A model generated the notes under the pieces. The model made no database searches. It worked only from the letters and a program-made list of their open reading frames with translations, and was not told where the DNA came from. A stretch of DNA of 64,000 bases from assembly GCF_002902945.1 (NCBI RefSeq), contig NZ_CP026101.1:2790001-2854000 (forward strand), written 5' to 3'. This document shows positions 36,421-45,413 of this stretch, one piece after another (the stretch's first letter is position 1; each line of letters starts with the position of its first letter). Position numbers and translations under genes: made by a program. This stretch comes from Paraburkholderia caribensis. Lineage in GTDB: Bacteria; Pseudomonadota; Gammaproteobacteria; Burkholderiales; Burkholderiaceae.

Positions 36421-37818
36421 TCAAACCCCACTATCCACCCGCACGCCGGCGCGAATCGGCTCGACGACCACATGGCTCTCTTTCGGCAGCGCCCATTCCA
36501 GCCACCGCGCGCGATGCAGCACCACGAGCCCGAACGCCAGCGCCGCCAGCACGCCGAACGTCGCGAAGCCCATCTGATAGCTGCCCGTACCCTCCTTCGC
36601 GATGCCCATGATCACAGGCAGATAAAACCCGCCGATACCCCCCGCCGCACCGACGATCCCCGACATCAAGCCCGTCTTGCCCTTCCAGCGCTGCGGCACC
36701 AGTTGAAACGTCGCGCCGTTGCCCAAGCCGAAGCACACATACATCGCGATCAGCAACGCAATGCCAGCCGCCATCGGCGGCATCCATGCCGCGAACAGGA
36801 AGTCGCACAGCGAAATCGCCGCGAGCAGAATCACCAGCGCACGCACACCCGAAATACGATCCGCGACCAGACCGCCGACAGGACGCACGAGCGCGCCAAT
36901 ACAAGCCAGCAGCGACATGAAGAGCCCGGCTTCGAGACGCGGCATCTGATACAGCGAAATCAGCAGCGTCGTCACATACGACGACATGCCGACGAAACCA
37001 CCAAACGTAATGCTATAGACCAGCATCACCACCCACGTATCGCCCTCGACGAGCACGCTGCGATAGTGCTTCGGCAGCACCGCGATCGCGAGCAGCGCGC
37101 CGAGCACGGGCAGCAGCAGCACGCCCGTCTTGCCCGCGCCGAACACGCCCGCATGCACGGCAACCACCAGCGCGACGAGACCCACCAGCGTCACGATGAA
37201 ACTGCGCATCGCCCGCACGCCGCTACCCGACTTCTGTCCCAGATCCTTCGCCCAGAAGAACAGCGCGATAGCGGCAAGACCCAGGAGCGGCAGCGCTGCG
37301 CCCGCAGCCTTTGCCCAGCCGAACTGATCGGCGAGCGCGGGGAACATGAAACCGTCCAGCACCGCACCGATGTTGCCCGCTGCCGCCAGCCCCAGCACCA
37401 GACCCTGCACTTTCGGCGGATAGTTGCTGCCCGCCATCGGCAGCGCAACGGCGAAGCTCGCGCCGCCGACACCGAGAAACACGCCCAGAATCAGCAGCAG
37501 CGTGTACGACGGCGTGCCCGGCATCAGCAGCAGCACGACGGAAGGAATCGCCGACAGCGCGATGCCCATCAGCGCAACGCGTCGTCCGTCGCAAGCCTGA
37601 TAGAGATTGCCGAGCGTCACGCGCAGGATTGCCGCGCCGAGCACGGGCACCGCGACGAGGAAGCCCAGTTCCGCGGGCGACATCGCGATGTCCTTGTGAA
37701 TGAACGGCGCGAGCGGCCCGAACATCACCCAGACGGTGAAGCCGGTATCGAAGTAGAGGAAGCACGCAAGCAGCGCGCGCCAGTTACCGCTCGCAAGCGA
37801 ATTCAGCAGGTTTTTCAT
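36421..37818 (-). CDS. narK: NarK-family nitrate/nitrite transporter
   Basis: A major facilitator superfamily protein of 465 residues with twelve predicted membrane helices. It has the Gly-rich FLGVGGASFAVALPMAGSNYPP-type signature (here FLGVGGASFAVALPMA then YPPKVQG) and GFVGMSSYVTTLL and GLMSGIVGAAGGIGGF, which correspond to the two nitrate signature motifs of NarK/NrtP proteins. It moves nitrate and/or nitrite across the inner membrane. No nitrate reductase gene is in the window. It is 53 bases after the PilJ/NarX-like sensor gene on the same strand, so both are probably cotranscribed. Confidence 0.9.
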   Translation of the reverse strand: MKNLLNSLASGNWRALLACFLYFDTGFTVWVMFGPLAPFIHKDIAMSPAELGFLVAVPVLGAAILRVTLGNLYQACDGRRVALMGIALSAIPSVVLLLMPGTPSYTLLLILGVFLGVGGASFAVALPMAGSNYPPKVQGLVLGLAAAGNIGAVLDGFMFPALADQFGWAKAAGAALPLLGLAAIALFFWAKDLGQKSGSGVRAMRSFIVTLVGLVALVVAVHAGVFGAGKTGVLLLPVLGALLAIAVLPKHYRSVLVEGDTWVVMLVYSITFGGFVGMSSYVTTLLISLYQMPRLEAGLFMSLLACIGALVRPVGGLVADRISGVRALVILLAAISLCDFLFAAWMPPMAAGIALLIAMYVCFGLGNGATFQLVPQRWKGKTGLMSGIVGAAGGIGGFYLPVIMGIAKEGTGSYQMGFATFGVLAALAFGLVVLHRARWLEWALPKESHVVVEPIRAGVRVDSGV

Positions 37819-37871
37819 GGGTCTCTCTCATTGAACGAAAACAGGGCTGATGCGTGAGGTCGAGCTAAGAA

Positions 37872-38621
37872 CTAGGGGACAGCACGTTCGGTGGCGCGGG
37901 GCCGCGCAGACTGCGCGACGTGATGCGCCGGTGTTCGGGGCGCGCCGCGCCGCGACGATGGGTTGTCGCCGTCGCGATCGACGACGCTGTAGATCAGCGT
38001 GTCCATCTCCTTGATGATGTCGGCGAGCACCGTCGTGATGACGGCGAACTCGCGGCCATACGAGCCCGCGCGCGCCGCCGAAATGCGCGCATTCAACGCG
38101 ACGATATTTGCCTGCATCGAGATGCTCGACAGCTGTTCCGCGATCGCGGCCTGACGGCGCTGCGTTGCCGCCTCGATGCCGCGCATCTCGTTCTGGTACG
38201 CAAGCGTGATGTCCTGCAGCAGTTCGAGCAGCGGCGTCGCCTGCGCGACGAGGGCATCGACATGCTCGCGCGCCATCTCGTCATTCGCCTCGACGCGCGC
38301 GACCGTTTCGTCCGTCAGCGCGATGAAGCGCTGCACGCGCTCATCCGCCTTGCGCGTGCCGTAATAAAGCTGCTGTAGCGCTTCCGAGAACACGCCGGGC
38401 AAATGATCATTGCCATTCACGAGCACGCGATGCGTCGCCGCAAACGTCGCGAGGCATTCGCGCGTGATGGCGAGCGCATTCATGTCGCCATGCGACGCAA
38501 GCAACACATGCAGCACGATGCGTTGCGAAAGCATGCGCTGACGGCCCGACAGATTGATCAGTTCGCCGATCGTCTGTCCGGACACTTCACTGCGCTGCGT
38601 GGTGATCTGCTCGTTCGTCAT
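37872..38621 (-). CDS. Soluble PilJ/NarX-type sensor protein with truncated MCP tip
   Basis: 249 residues, no membrane segment. The N-terminal half has LINLSGRQRMLSQRI (about 21-35), resembling the P-box of NarX/PilJ-type sensor domains that bind nitrate in NarX. The C-terminal part has ANIVALNARISAARAG, like the hairpin tip of methyl-accepting chemotaxis proteins, but the flanking coiled coil is too short for a normal receptor. The protein ends in a disordered basic tail. It lies directly upstream of narK, so a cytoplasmic nitrate/nitrite-responsive role is inferred. ATG 38621 is chosen; the longer frame to 38804 lacks similarity. Confidence 0.75.
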   Translation of the reverse strand: MTNEQITTQRSEVSGQTIGELINLSGRQRMLSQRIVLHVLLASHGDMNALAITRECLATFAATHRVLVNGNDHLPGVFSEALQQLYYGTRKADERVQRFIALTDETVARVEANDEMAREHVDALVAQATPLLELLQDITLAYQNEMRGIEAATQRRQAAIAEQLSSISMQANIVALNARISAARAGSYGREFAVITTVLADIIKEMDTLIYSVVDRDGDNPSSRRGAPRTPAHHVAQSARPRATERAVP

Positions 38622-38979
38622 GCTGGATCGCGCCGATGCGCGCTTTTCGGTTGCGCAAAAAAAAGCGTCCCGAAGCGCACGCGCGCCGCCCGATCGCATG
38701 GATCGAACGCTCCTCGCACGTTGCGTTTCGGGACGCCGTTGCCCCATCGGTCCGCTCGCATTGCGAGCGTCCCTGAAAAAACCGGAATTCGTTGCAGCCG
38801 CCATTGGCCACGTGGCGGATAACGCAATAGGTATGCCATCGGCGTGTTTTCGGCCGATGCATGCGTGTCGAAAGGGACTTGACGGTGCGCTGGCGAAGCG
38901 CGCAATCGCTTGCTGGACGAGGGTGCGCGTGTTCCTGGATGGTTCGCGCAGTGCCTGCTGCCGTTACGTCCCGCCAATG
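38622..38979. other. Intergenic region upstream of the sensor gene
   Basis: About 360 bases with no convincing gene. It must carry the promoter of the sensor-narK pair. No clear FNR box (TTGAT-N4-ATCAA) is visible. Confidence 0.4.
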
Positions 38980-39002
38980 AAAAAGCGCCCTGTTCAGGGC
39001 GC
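38980..39002 (-). terminator. Intrinsic terminator of the xylFGH operon
   Basis: A perfect 8-bp stem GCGCCCTG/CAGGGCGC with a TT loop, followed on the minus strand by five T residues. It lies about 70 bases after the xylH stop. Confidence 0.85.
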
Positions 39003-39072
39003 CTGTGCGCGCCTCAACGAAGCGCGCCGATGCTGTGGCGTGGTGCAGCGCACCACAGCCGTGCGCTCTGCG

Positions 39073-40269
39073 CTAGCGCCGGTCGGACCCGGAGACGACG
39101 TCGATCCACACCGCGAGCACGAGAATGCCGCCCTTCACGATCATCTGCCAGTACGAGTCGACGTCGAGCATCGACATGCCGTTATCGAGGCTCGCCATCA
39201 CCAGCGCGCCGATCAGCGCGCCATACACGGTGCCCGAGCCGCCGCGCATCGAAGTGCCGCCGATAAAGCACGCCGCAATCGCATCGAGCTCCCCCATCGA
39301 TCCCGCCGATGGCGAGCCCGCCGCCAACCGCGCCGTATTGATGAGGCCGCCGAACGCGCACATCAGCCCCATCAGCGCGAAGATCGCGAGCTTCACGCGG
39401 TTCGTGTTGACGCCCGACAGCCGCGTCGCTTCGAGATTCGATCCGACTGCATAGATGCGCCTGCCAAACACGGTTTGCGTCGCGATATACGTGAAGATGC
39501 CGAGCAGCGCGAGCAGTAGCAACACGGGCACGGGAATGCCGCCGTAACGGTTGAGCGTCGCGACGAACGCCAGCAGGATCAGGCCTGTCGCGACGATTTT
39601 CACGCCGTCCTGCCACAGCGGCACGACGCTCAGGTTGTAGTGCTGGCGCTTCTGCCGTTGCCGCACGGTCAATGCGGCGAGCAGCACGAACAGCACGACA
39701 GCGAGCGTGTCGCCCGCAATGCGCGGCAAGTAGCCCTGGCCGATGAAGACGAAGTCGTCGGACACGGGCGCGATCGTCGATCCGCCCGTCACGCCGAGCA
39801 GCACGCCGCGATACGCGAGCATGCCGCCCAACCCGACGATGAACGACGGTACACGCAGATACGTCGACCACCAGCCGTTGAAAAGACCGATCGCGACGCC
39901 AAGCAGCATCACGACGGGCAACGTTGCCGCGAGCGGCCAGTGATGCGTGACGTTGAGTATCGCCGCGACGCCGCCGAGCAGGCCGAGCAGCGATCCGACG
40001 GACAGATCGATCTCGCCCGAGATGATGACGAATACCATCCCGCACGCGAGCATTCCCGTGATCGACATCTGCCGCAACAGATTGGACAGATTGCGCGGCG
40101 TGACGAACGCGCCTTCCGTGAGAAACGAAAAGAACACCCAGATGACGGCGACGGCAAGCAGCAACGCAAGCAGCTTGTAGCGCGCGAACAGCTGTTTGAC
40201 ACGCTGTCCCGATGCGAGTGATGCGCCGTGTTTTGCGTGGCTATCGGAAGAAGTGAGATCAGGAGTCAT
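39073..40269 (-). CDS. xylH: D-xylose ABC transporter permease
   Basis: An inner-membrane permease of the BPD_transp_2 family, 398 residues, with about ten hydrophobic helices. SGEIDLSVGSLLGL and IGGTSMRGGSGTVYGALIGAL are typical of sugar permeases such as XylH. It starts four bases overlapping the xylG stop (ATGA). Works with XylG and XylF to import xylose. Last gene of the xylFGH unit, followed by a terminator. Confidence 0.94.
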   Translation of the reverse strand: MTPDLTSSDSHAKHGASLASGQRVKQLFARYKLLALLLAVAVIWVFFSFLTEGAFVTPRNLSNLLRQMSITGMLACGMVFVIISGEIDLSVGSLLGLLGGVAAILNVTHHWPLAATLPVVMLLGVAIGLFNGWWSTYLRVPSFIVGLGGMLAYRGVLLGVTGGSTIAPVSDDFVFIGQGYLPRIAGDTLAVVLFVLLAALTVRQRQKRQHYNLSVVPLWQDGVKIVATGLILLAFVATLNRYGGIPVPVLLLLALLGIFTYIATQTVFGRRIYAVGSNLEATRLSGVNTNRVKLAIFALMGLMCAFGGLINTARLAAGSPSAGSMGELDAIAACFIGGTSMRGGSGTVYGALIGALVMASLDNGMSMLDVDSYWQMIVKGGILVLAVWIDVVSGSDRR

Positions 40270-41843
40270 GCGACGCTCGCCAGTTGAGTGGGGCCCTTGC
40301 CTTTCGTGTCCGCGTGCTTCGGATTCGTCGCGATGGCGGCCGTGAGGATGTGCTCCTGCGTGAGACCGTCATTCACAAAATCGCCGCGCAACTCGCCTTC
40401 GCCGATCACGAGCACGCGATCGCTCACGCCGAGCACTTCCGTCAATTCCGACGACACCATGATGATGGACACGCCGCGCTTCGCGAGCGCGAACATCAGC
40501 TTGTAGATTTCGAACTTCGCGCCGACATCGACGCCGCGTGTCGGCTCGTCGAGAATCAGCACGGAGGGATCGGTGAGCAGCATGCGCGTGAGCACCGCCT
40601 TCTGCTGGTTGCCGCCCGAAAGGCTCGCAATCGACAGCATCGGCGACGCCGCGCGCACCGACAGCCGCTTCATTTCCGAGTTGATCGTGTCGAGTTCGGA
40701 AGCAGTATCGATGCGCCCGCCTTTCGCGAAGCGTTGCAGCACGGCGAGCGTGATGTTGTGGCCGACGCCCAGCTGCGGCACGATGCCGTGACGCTTGCGG
40801 TCTTCCGGCACCATCGCGATGCCCGCCGCGATGGCATCGGCGGGTGCGCGAATTTTCAGACGCTTGCCGCCCATCCATACTTCGGCTTCGCTCACGCCCG
40901 GATAGGCGCAGAAAATCGCCTGCATCAACTCCGTGCGTCCCGCACCGACCAGTCCTGCGACGCCGAGTATTTCACCCTTGCGCAACGCGAACGACACATC
41001 GTCGACACGCTTGCGGTTCGTATTGGTCACGTCATAGCAGCTGACATTGCGCGCCTCGAAGATCACGTCGCCGATCTCATGCGGTTCGCGCGGAAACAGA
41101 TTCGTGATCTCGCGTCCGACCATCATCGCGATGATGCGATCGGTAGTGAGTTGCTTCATCGGTTGCGTGCCGACGTGCTTGCCGTCGCGTATCACCGTAA
41201 TTGTGTCGCACACCGCTTCCACTTCATCGAGCTTGTGCGAGATGTACACGCAAGCCACGCCGCGCTTTTTCAGATCGCGCACGATGTCGAGCAGAATCTT
41301 CGTTTCCGCAGCCGTCAGCGACGAAGAGGGCTCGTCGAGTATCAGCAATCGCGCCTGCTTGTTGAGCGCTTTGGCGATTTCGATCAGTTGCTGATGCCCG
41401 CCGCCGTAGTTCATCACCGGCTGTGCGACGTTGATGCCGGTGATATTCAGTTCGCGCAGCAGTTCGTCGGCGCGCTGATACATCGCCGCGTAATTCATGC
41501 GGCCGCCGGGCAGCGTGATTTCGTTGCCGAGGAAAATGTTCTCGGCCACCGACAATTGCGGCACCAGCATCAGTTCCTGGTGAATGATGACGATGCCTGC
41601 GCGTTCGGTATCGCGAATGTTTTGCGCGACGAGCGGCTTGCCGTCCCAGAGGATTTCGCCGGTCCACTCGCCATGCGGATAGACGCCGGAGACGATCTTC
41701 ATCAGCGTCGATTTGCCTGCGCCGTTCTCGCCGCACAGTCCGACGCATTCGCCGGGCGCGACGACGAGATCGATGCCGTCGAGCGCCTTCACCCCGGCAA
41801 ACGATTTGGCGATGCCGCGCAATTCCAGAAGCGCTTGTGCCAT
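40266..41843 (-). CDS. xylG: D-xylose ABC transporter ATPase
   Basis: A tandem ABC ATPase of 525 residues. The first domain has Walker A GENGAGKST and LDEPSSSLT. The second has a degenerate Walker A GLVGAGRTE, signature LSGGNQQK and LDEPTRGVDVG, as is usual for sugar ABC2-type ATPases. ATG 41843 gives MAQALLELRGIAKSF, matching family starts; the open frame goes on to 42356 across xylF antisense-like sequence and is not used. It couples ATP hydrolysis to XylH. Confidence 0.95.
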   Translation of the reverse strand: MAQALLELRGIAKSFAGVKALDGIDLVVAPGECVGLCGENGAGKSTLMKIVSGVYPHGEWTGEILWDGKPLVAQNIRDTERAGIVIIHQELMLVPQLSVAENIFLGNEITLPGGRMNYAAMYQRADELLRELNITGINVAQPVMNYGGGHQQLIEIAKALNKQARLLILDEPSSSLTAAETKILLDIVRDLKKRGVACVYISHKLDEVEAVCDTITVIRDGKHVGTQPMKQLTTDRIIAMMVGREITNLFPREPHEIGDVIFEARNVSCYDVTNTNRKRVDDVSFALRKGEILGVAGLVGAGRTELMQAIFCAYPGVSEAEVWMGGKRLKIRAPADAIAAGIAMVPEDRKRHGIVPQLGVGHNITLAVLQRFAKGGRIDTASELDTINSEMKRLSVRAASPMLSIASLSGGNQQKAVLTRMLLTDPSVLILDEPTRGVDVGAKFEIYKLMFALAKRGVSIIMVSSELTEVLGVSDRVLVIGEGELRGDFVNDGLTQEHILTAAIATNPKHADTKGKGPTQLASVA

Positions 41844-41876
41844 GCGTGATGTCCTGGATGGATGAAAGATGCGCGA

Positions 41877-41905
41877 GCGCTTCTGTTTGTAACGATCAGA
41901 AGCGC
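41877..41905 (-). promoter_or_regulatory. Intercistronic stem-loop between xylF and xylG
   Basis: A perfect 9-bp inverted repeat GCGCTTCTG / CAGAAGCGC with an 11-base loop, 12 bases after the xylF stop and 33 before xylG. No T-run follows. Such structures after binding-protein genes often stabilise the upstream mRNA or reduce read-through, giving more binding protein than permease. Confidence 0.6.
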
Positions 41906-41917
41906 CCGTGCCCGCTA

Positions 41918-42946
41918 TCAGTTGCCAGCCAGTTGCGCCTGCGTATAGAAGCCGTCCTTGATCACGACATCGACGTTGCTCTTGGTGAGCAGCGTGGGTT
42001 GCAGCAGCACGGTATCGACCTGCTTCTTGCCGTTGTCGTACTTCGCGTTGTATGCGGGCTTGTCGCCCTTCGCGAGATCGACGGCGAGCTTGGCCGCTTC
42101 GCCTGCGATCAGCTTCAGCGGCTTGTAGACGGTCATGGTCTGCGTGCCTGCGATCACGCGCTTCACAGCCGCAAGGTCCGCATCCTGGCCGGACACGGGC
42201 ACCTTGCCTGCCATCTTCTGTGCGGCGAGTGCCTGGATCGCGCCGCCTGCCGTGCCGTCGTTCGACGCGACGATCGCATCGATCTTGTTGTTGTTCGCGG
42301 TCAGTGCGTCTTCCGTGATGCGCAGCGCGGTCGCCGCGCTCCATTCGGGGACCCACTGCTGGCCGACGATCTTCACGTCGCCGCGATCGATGGCGGGCTT
42401 GAGCACCTTCAACTGCCCTTCGCGCAGCATCTTCGCGTTGTTGTCGGTCGGCGCGCCGCCGAGCAGGAAGTAGTTGCCTTTGGGCTGCGCGTTAAATACG
42501 CCTTGCGCCTGAAGTTCACCAACCTTCTCGTTGTCGAACGAGATATAGGCATCGACGTCGGCATCGAGAATCAGCCGGTCATACGACACGACCTTGATGC
42601 CGGCCTTGTGCGCTTCGGCGACGACATTGCCCAGGGTCTTCGAATTGAACGGCACGATCACGATTACGTCGACGCCGCGCGAGATCAGGTTCTCGATCTG
42701 CGAGATTTGCCGAGCTTCGCTCGCGTCTGCGGATTGCACGGAGACTTTCGCGCCGAGCTTGGTCGCTGCGGCGACGAAATAGTCGCGATCGCGCGACCAG
42801 CGCTCGACGCGCAGGTCGTCGATACAGAAGCCGATTTCGGGCTTGTCCTTGCTCGCATGTGCGAGCGGGGCAACCATCGTCAGGCCGGCGGCCATTGCGG
42901 CGCAAACGAGGGAACTCAATACGGAACGACGCATTGCAGATTTCAT
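41918..42946 (-). CDS. xylF: D-xylose periplasmic binding protein
   Basis: A 342-residue periplasmic protein. The signal peptide is about 31 residues (MKSAMRRS, hydrophobic core, cleavage after AHA). The mature part has the sugar-binding type 1 fold with DDLRVERWSRDRDYF, SYDRLI, GGAPTDNNA and VSGQDAD, close to XylF. It binds xylose and delivers it to XylGH. First gene of the xylFGH unit, with a candidate XylR site about 160 bases upstream. Confidence 0.95.
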   Translation of the reverse strand: MKSAMRRSVLSSLVCAAMAAGLTMVAPLAHASKDKPEIGFCIDDLRVERWSRDRDYFVAAATKLGAKVSVQSADASEARQISQIENLISRGVDVIVIVPFNSKTLGNVVAEAHKAGIKVVSYDRLILDADVDAYISFDNEKVGELQAQGVFNAQPKGNYFLLGGAPTDNNAKMLREGQLKVLKPAIDRGDVKIVGQQWVPEWSAATALRITEDALTANNNKIDAIVASNDGTAGGAIQALAAQKMAGKVPVSGQDADLAAVKRVIAGTQTMTVYKPLKLIAGEAAKLAVDLAKGDKPAYNAKYDNGKKQVDTVLLQPTLLTKSNVDVVIKDGFYTQAQLAGN

Positions 42947-43103
42947 GTCTCACTCCATTTAGGGTTGCGTGCAGTTTCGAATGCGAGAGAGTCGAACCGC
43001 CGTCTTAACCTCAGGGTGCGCTGCGAATACCTGTTCGCAGCGTCAATTTTGGAAGCTGCCCCATTTTTGTTCGCACGACAGCGTGTGCCGTGCGCGCCGG
43101 CGG

Positions 43104-43125
43104 AGCAATTGCGAAATCTACCGGC
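43104..43125. promoter_or_regulatory. Candidate XylR site upstream of xylF
   Basis: Begins GCAATTGCGAAAT and ends CCGGCG. It is almost identical over 22 bases to a site at 44567-44588 upstream of xylA: the first 13 bases are equal and the last block reads CCxGCG in both, same orientation. Shared only between the two xyl promoters in the window, so probably bound by XylR. Confidence 0.65.
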
Positions 43126-43157
43126 GCTGCTAACGTTTTTTCGTGCCTTTGCTTTGC

Positions 43158-44483
43158 CTATTTGGCGGATGAGTAGATTGCCTGATTGACGATGTTCTCC
43201 AGACGCTCTTGCTGTCCGCTGACATGACGCGGCGCGATGTTTCGCTGCACCGCATCGCTTGCCAGCGATTCGAGCGAATAGCCGCCCGCCAGCACCTTAC
43301 GGCCGAAATCGCTGTCCCAGCCCGCATAGCGTTGCTGCTTGAACGCGCCCAGGCGGTCGTTCTCGACGAGATGAGCGGCACGCTCCAGCGCGACGGCGAT
43401 CACGTCGATAGCACCGATATGGCCGTGCACCAGGTCTTCGGGATCGATACTCTGGCGGCGGACCTTGGCATCGAAATTCATGCCGCCCGTCTCAAAGCCG
43501 CCGTTGCGGAGGATCTCGTAGAACGCGAGCGTGAGTTCTTCCACACTATTTGGGAACTGGTCTGTATCCCAGCCGTTTTGCGCGTCGCCGCGATTCGCGT
43601 CGATGCTGCCGAAGACGCCGAGCGCGAATGCATTGGCGATTTCGTGGTGAAACGAATGACCGGCGAGCGTCGCGTGATTGGCTTCGATGTTCACGCGGAT
43701 TTCGTCCTGCAAGCCGAATTGCGTGAGAAAGCCGTGGACTGTCGCGACGTCGTAGTCGTATTGATGCTTGGTCGGTTCTTGCGGTTTCGGCTCGATCAGC
43801 AGCGCGCCCTTGAAGCCCAGTTTGTGTTTGTGCTCGACGACCATGCTCATGAAGCGGCCGAGTTGCTCGCGCTCGCGTTTCAGGTCGGTGTTGAGCAGGG
43901 TTTCGTAGCCTTCGCGGCCGCCCCACAGCACGTAGTTCTCGCCGTTCAGGCGCTGGGTTGCTTCGAGCGCGTTGAGTACCTGGGTTGCGGCGAAGGCGAA
44001 CACATCCGGGTTCGGATTGGTGGCTGCGCCCGCTGCGTAGCGTGGATGCGAGAAAAGGTTTGCGGTGCCCCACAGCAGCTTGACGCCCGTTTGCTCCTGC
44101 TTACGCGCGAGCACGTCCGTCATTGTCTTGAAGTTGTTCACGTAGCTTTTGATGCTGTCGCCTTCGGGGGCTACGTCGGCGTCATGGAACGTGTAGAACG
44201 GGGTGCCGAGTTTCTGGAACAGTTCGAACGCGTTATCGGCCTTGGCATGTGCCATTTCTAGCGGATCGCCCGAGCGATGCCATGGACGCTCGAATGTGCC
44301 TGGTCCGAACATGTCTGCGCCGGGCCACACGAACGTATGCCAGTAGCAGACGGCCAGACGCAGATGGTCTTCCATGCGCTTGCCGAGCACCAGTTTGTCC
44401 TTGTCGTAATGGCGATAGGCGAACGGGTTGTCCGTGTGCGGACCCTCGTAGCGGACGGCGGGCAAATGTTCGAAGTAAGGCAT
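43158..44483 (-). CDS. xylA: Xylose isomerase
   Basis: Converts D-xylose to D-xylulose. A 441-residue TIM-barrel enzyme with FHDADVAPEG (catalytic His), WGGREGYETLLNTD, LLIEPKPQEPTKHQYDYD, NIEANHATLAGH and FDAKVRRQS (metal ligands). AAAGGAGA lies directly before ATG 44483; the frame is open to 44621 with no similarity. It is transcribed towards xylF but has its own candidate XylR site. No xylulokinase gene lies nearby. Confidence 0.97.
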   Translation of the reverse strand: MPYFEHLPAVRYEGPHTDNPFAYRHYDKDKLVLGKRMEDHLRLAVCYWHTFVWPGADMFGPGTFERPWHRSGDPLEMAHAKADNAFELFQKLGTPFYTFHDADVAPEGDSIKSYVNNFKTMTDVLARKQEQTGVKLLWGTANLFSHPRYAAGAATNPNPDVFAFAATQVLNALEATQRLNGENYVLWGGREGYETLLNTDLKREREQLGRFMSMVVEHKHKLGFKGALLIEPKPQEPTKHQYDYDVATVHGFLTQFGLQDEIRVNIEANHATLAGHSFHHEIANAFALGVFGSIDANRGDAQNGWDTDQFPNSVEELTLAFYEILRNGGFETGGMNFDAKVRRQSIDPEDLVHGHIGAIDVIAVALERAAHLVENDRLGAFKQQRYAGWDSDFGRKVLAGGYSLESLASDAVQRNIAPRHVSGQQERLENIVNQAIYSSAK

Positions 44484-44566
44484 GCGCGTCTCCTTTTGTG
44501 TTTTCCATTGAATGCCAGTGCTGCTGGCTTGATGTGACGTCATGCTGACGCGTGCTCGTTTTCGCG

Positions 44567-44588
44567 GCAATTGCGAAATTCGCCAGCG
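44567..44588. promoter_or_regulatory. Candidate XylR site upstream of xylA
   Basis: Begins GCAATTGCGAAAT and ends CCAGCG, matching the site upstream of xylF. It lies 84 bases before the xylA start, a plausible activator position for an AraC-type regulator. Confidence 0.65.
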
Positions 44589-44703
44589 GGAGTGGTGATT
44601 CTTGGTAGTGGCTGGCGCCACGGGGTGGGGGGGCCTAGAATTGGCGCGATGGGTTTGGGTCTGGTTTGGTTTTTGGTTTTGGTTTGGTTTGCCAGGGTTT
44701 TCA

Positions 44704-45362
44704 CTGGCATCCGCGAATTGTTAGCGTGCTTCAGGCGTCGCCCCTGTGCGGGGCGGCACCTACTTTTCTTTGCCGCCGCAAAGAAAAGTAGGCAAAAGAA
44801 AGCGGCTCACACCGCCAGCAATTGTTCTTGCCTGAGGGCCCCCACAGGTTCTTATGCTTCACACGGCAACTTGCTTATTCATGCCCGTTGCAAACGCTTC
44901 GAATGAACGCATCACCCGCTTCGAATACCCGTACCCGGGCAAGCGACAGCGAACGGTATGGGCCGCCCAGGTGGCAAACTGTGTGTAGGTTGTCGCACCG
45001 CAAAACTCGCTGTTCTTGCAAGAGACACCGCCCCTGCTTTTCAGTCCGGAGTGGTGCGTGTATGGTGAGAAAGCCTACACACAGTTTGCCACCTGGGCGG
45101 CGGGAGACTGTCTGGTACGGCGTGCTGTGACGGGGGAATATGGAGTGGGTGAGGCGTACGGAGAGAGCGTTGGCAACGCACGTGAACAGGTGCATTGCCG
45201 CGTGAAGGATGGGGACGTTGGGGGCCCGTGGACAAGAACATGGGCTGGCGGTATGAGCCGCTTTCTTTTGCCTACTTTTCTTTGCGGCGGCAAAGAAAAG
45301 TAGGTGCCGCCCCGCACAGGGGCGACGCATGAAGCACGCTAACGTAACGCGGATGCCAGCGA
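44704..45362. repeat. Composite inverted-repeat element, copy 1
   Basis: About 660 bases built as two head-to-head copies of one unit of about 260-290 bases. From outside to inside each arm has CTGGCATCCGCGA, GCTTCA then GCGTCGCCCCTGTGCGGGGC, a CCTACTTTTCTTTG hairpin block, AGGCAAAAGAAAGCGGCTCA, a diverged middle, and CCGCCCAGGTGGCAAACTGT next to GTGTAGG at the inner end. The arms meet around a unique core of about 60-70 bases near 45000-45060. Inner hairpins (for example CTTTTCTTTG with its complement) are nested in each arm. It lies between xylA and xylR. A second copy is at 50951-51616. ORFs inside it are artefacts of the repeat. Confidence 0.85.
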
Positions 45363-45413
45363 AAGCAAAACCAAATCGCGGACGCCCGCAAACCTTCACC
45401 GCACGGAGAGCAA

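Noticed and set aside
40284..41849. A 521-codon plus-strand frame
   Set aside because: Antisense to xylG; no motifs.
40266..42356. Extended start for xylG at 42356
   Set aside because: The extra 170 residues overlap the xylF coding region and lack any ABC ATPase similarity; homologues begin at MAQALLELRG.
44740..44830. CRISPR or CRISPR-like array
   Set aside because: The repeats are inverted pairs with large diverged middles, not regularly spaced direct repeats; no cas genes are present.
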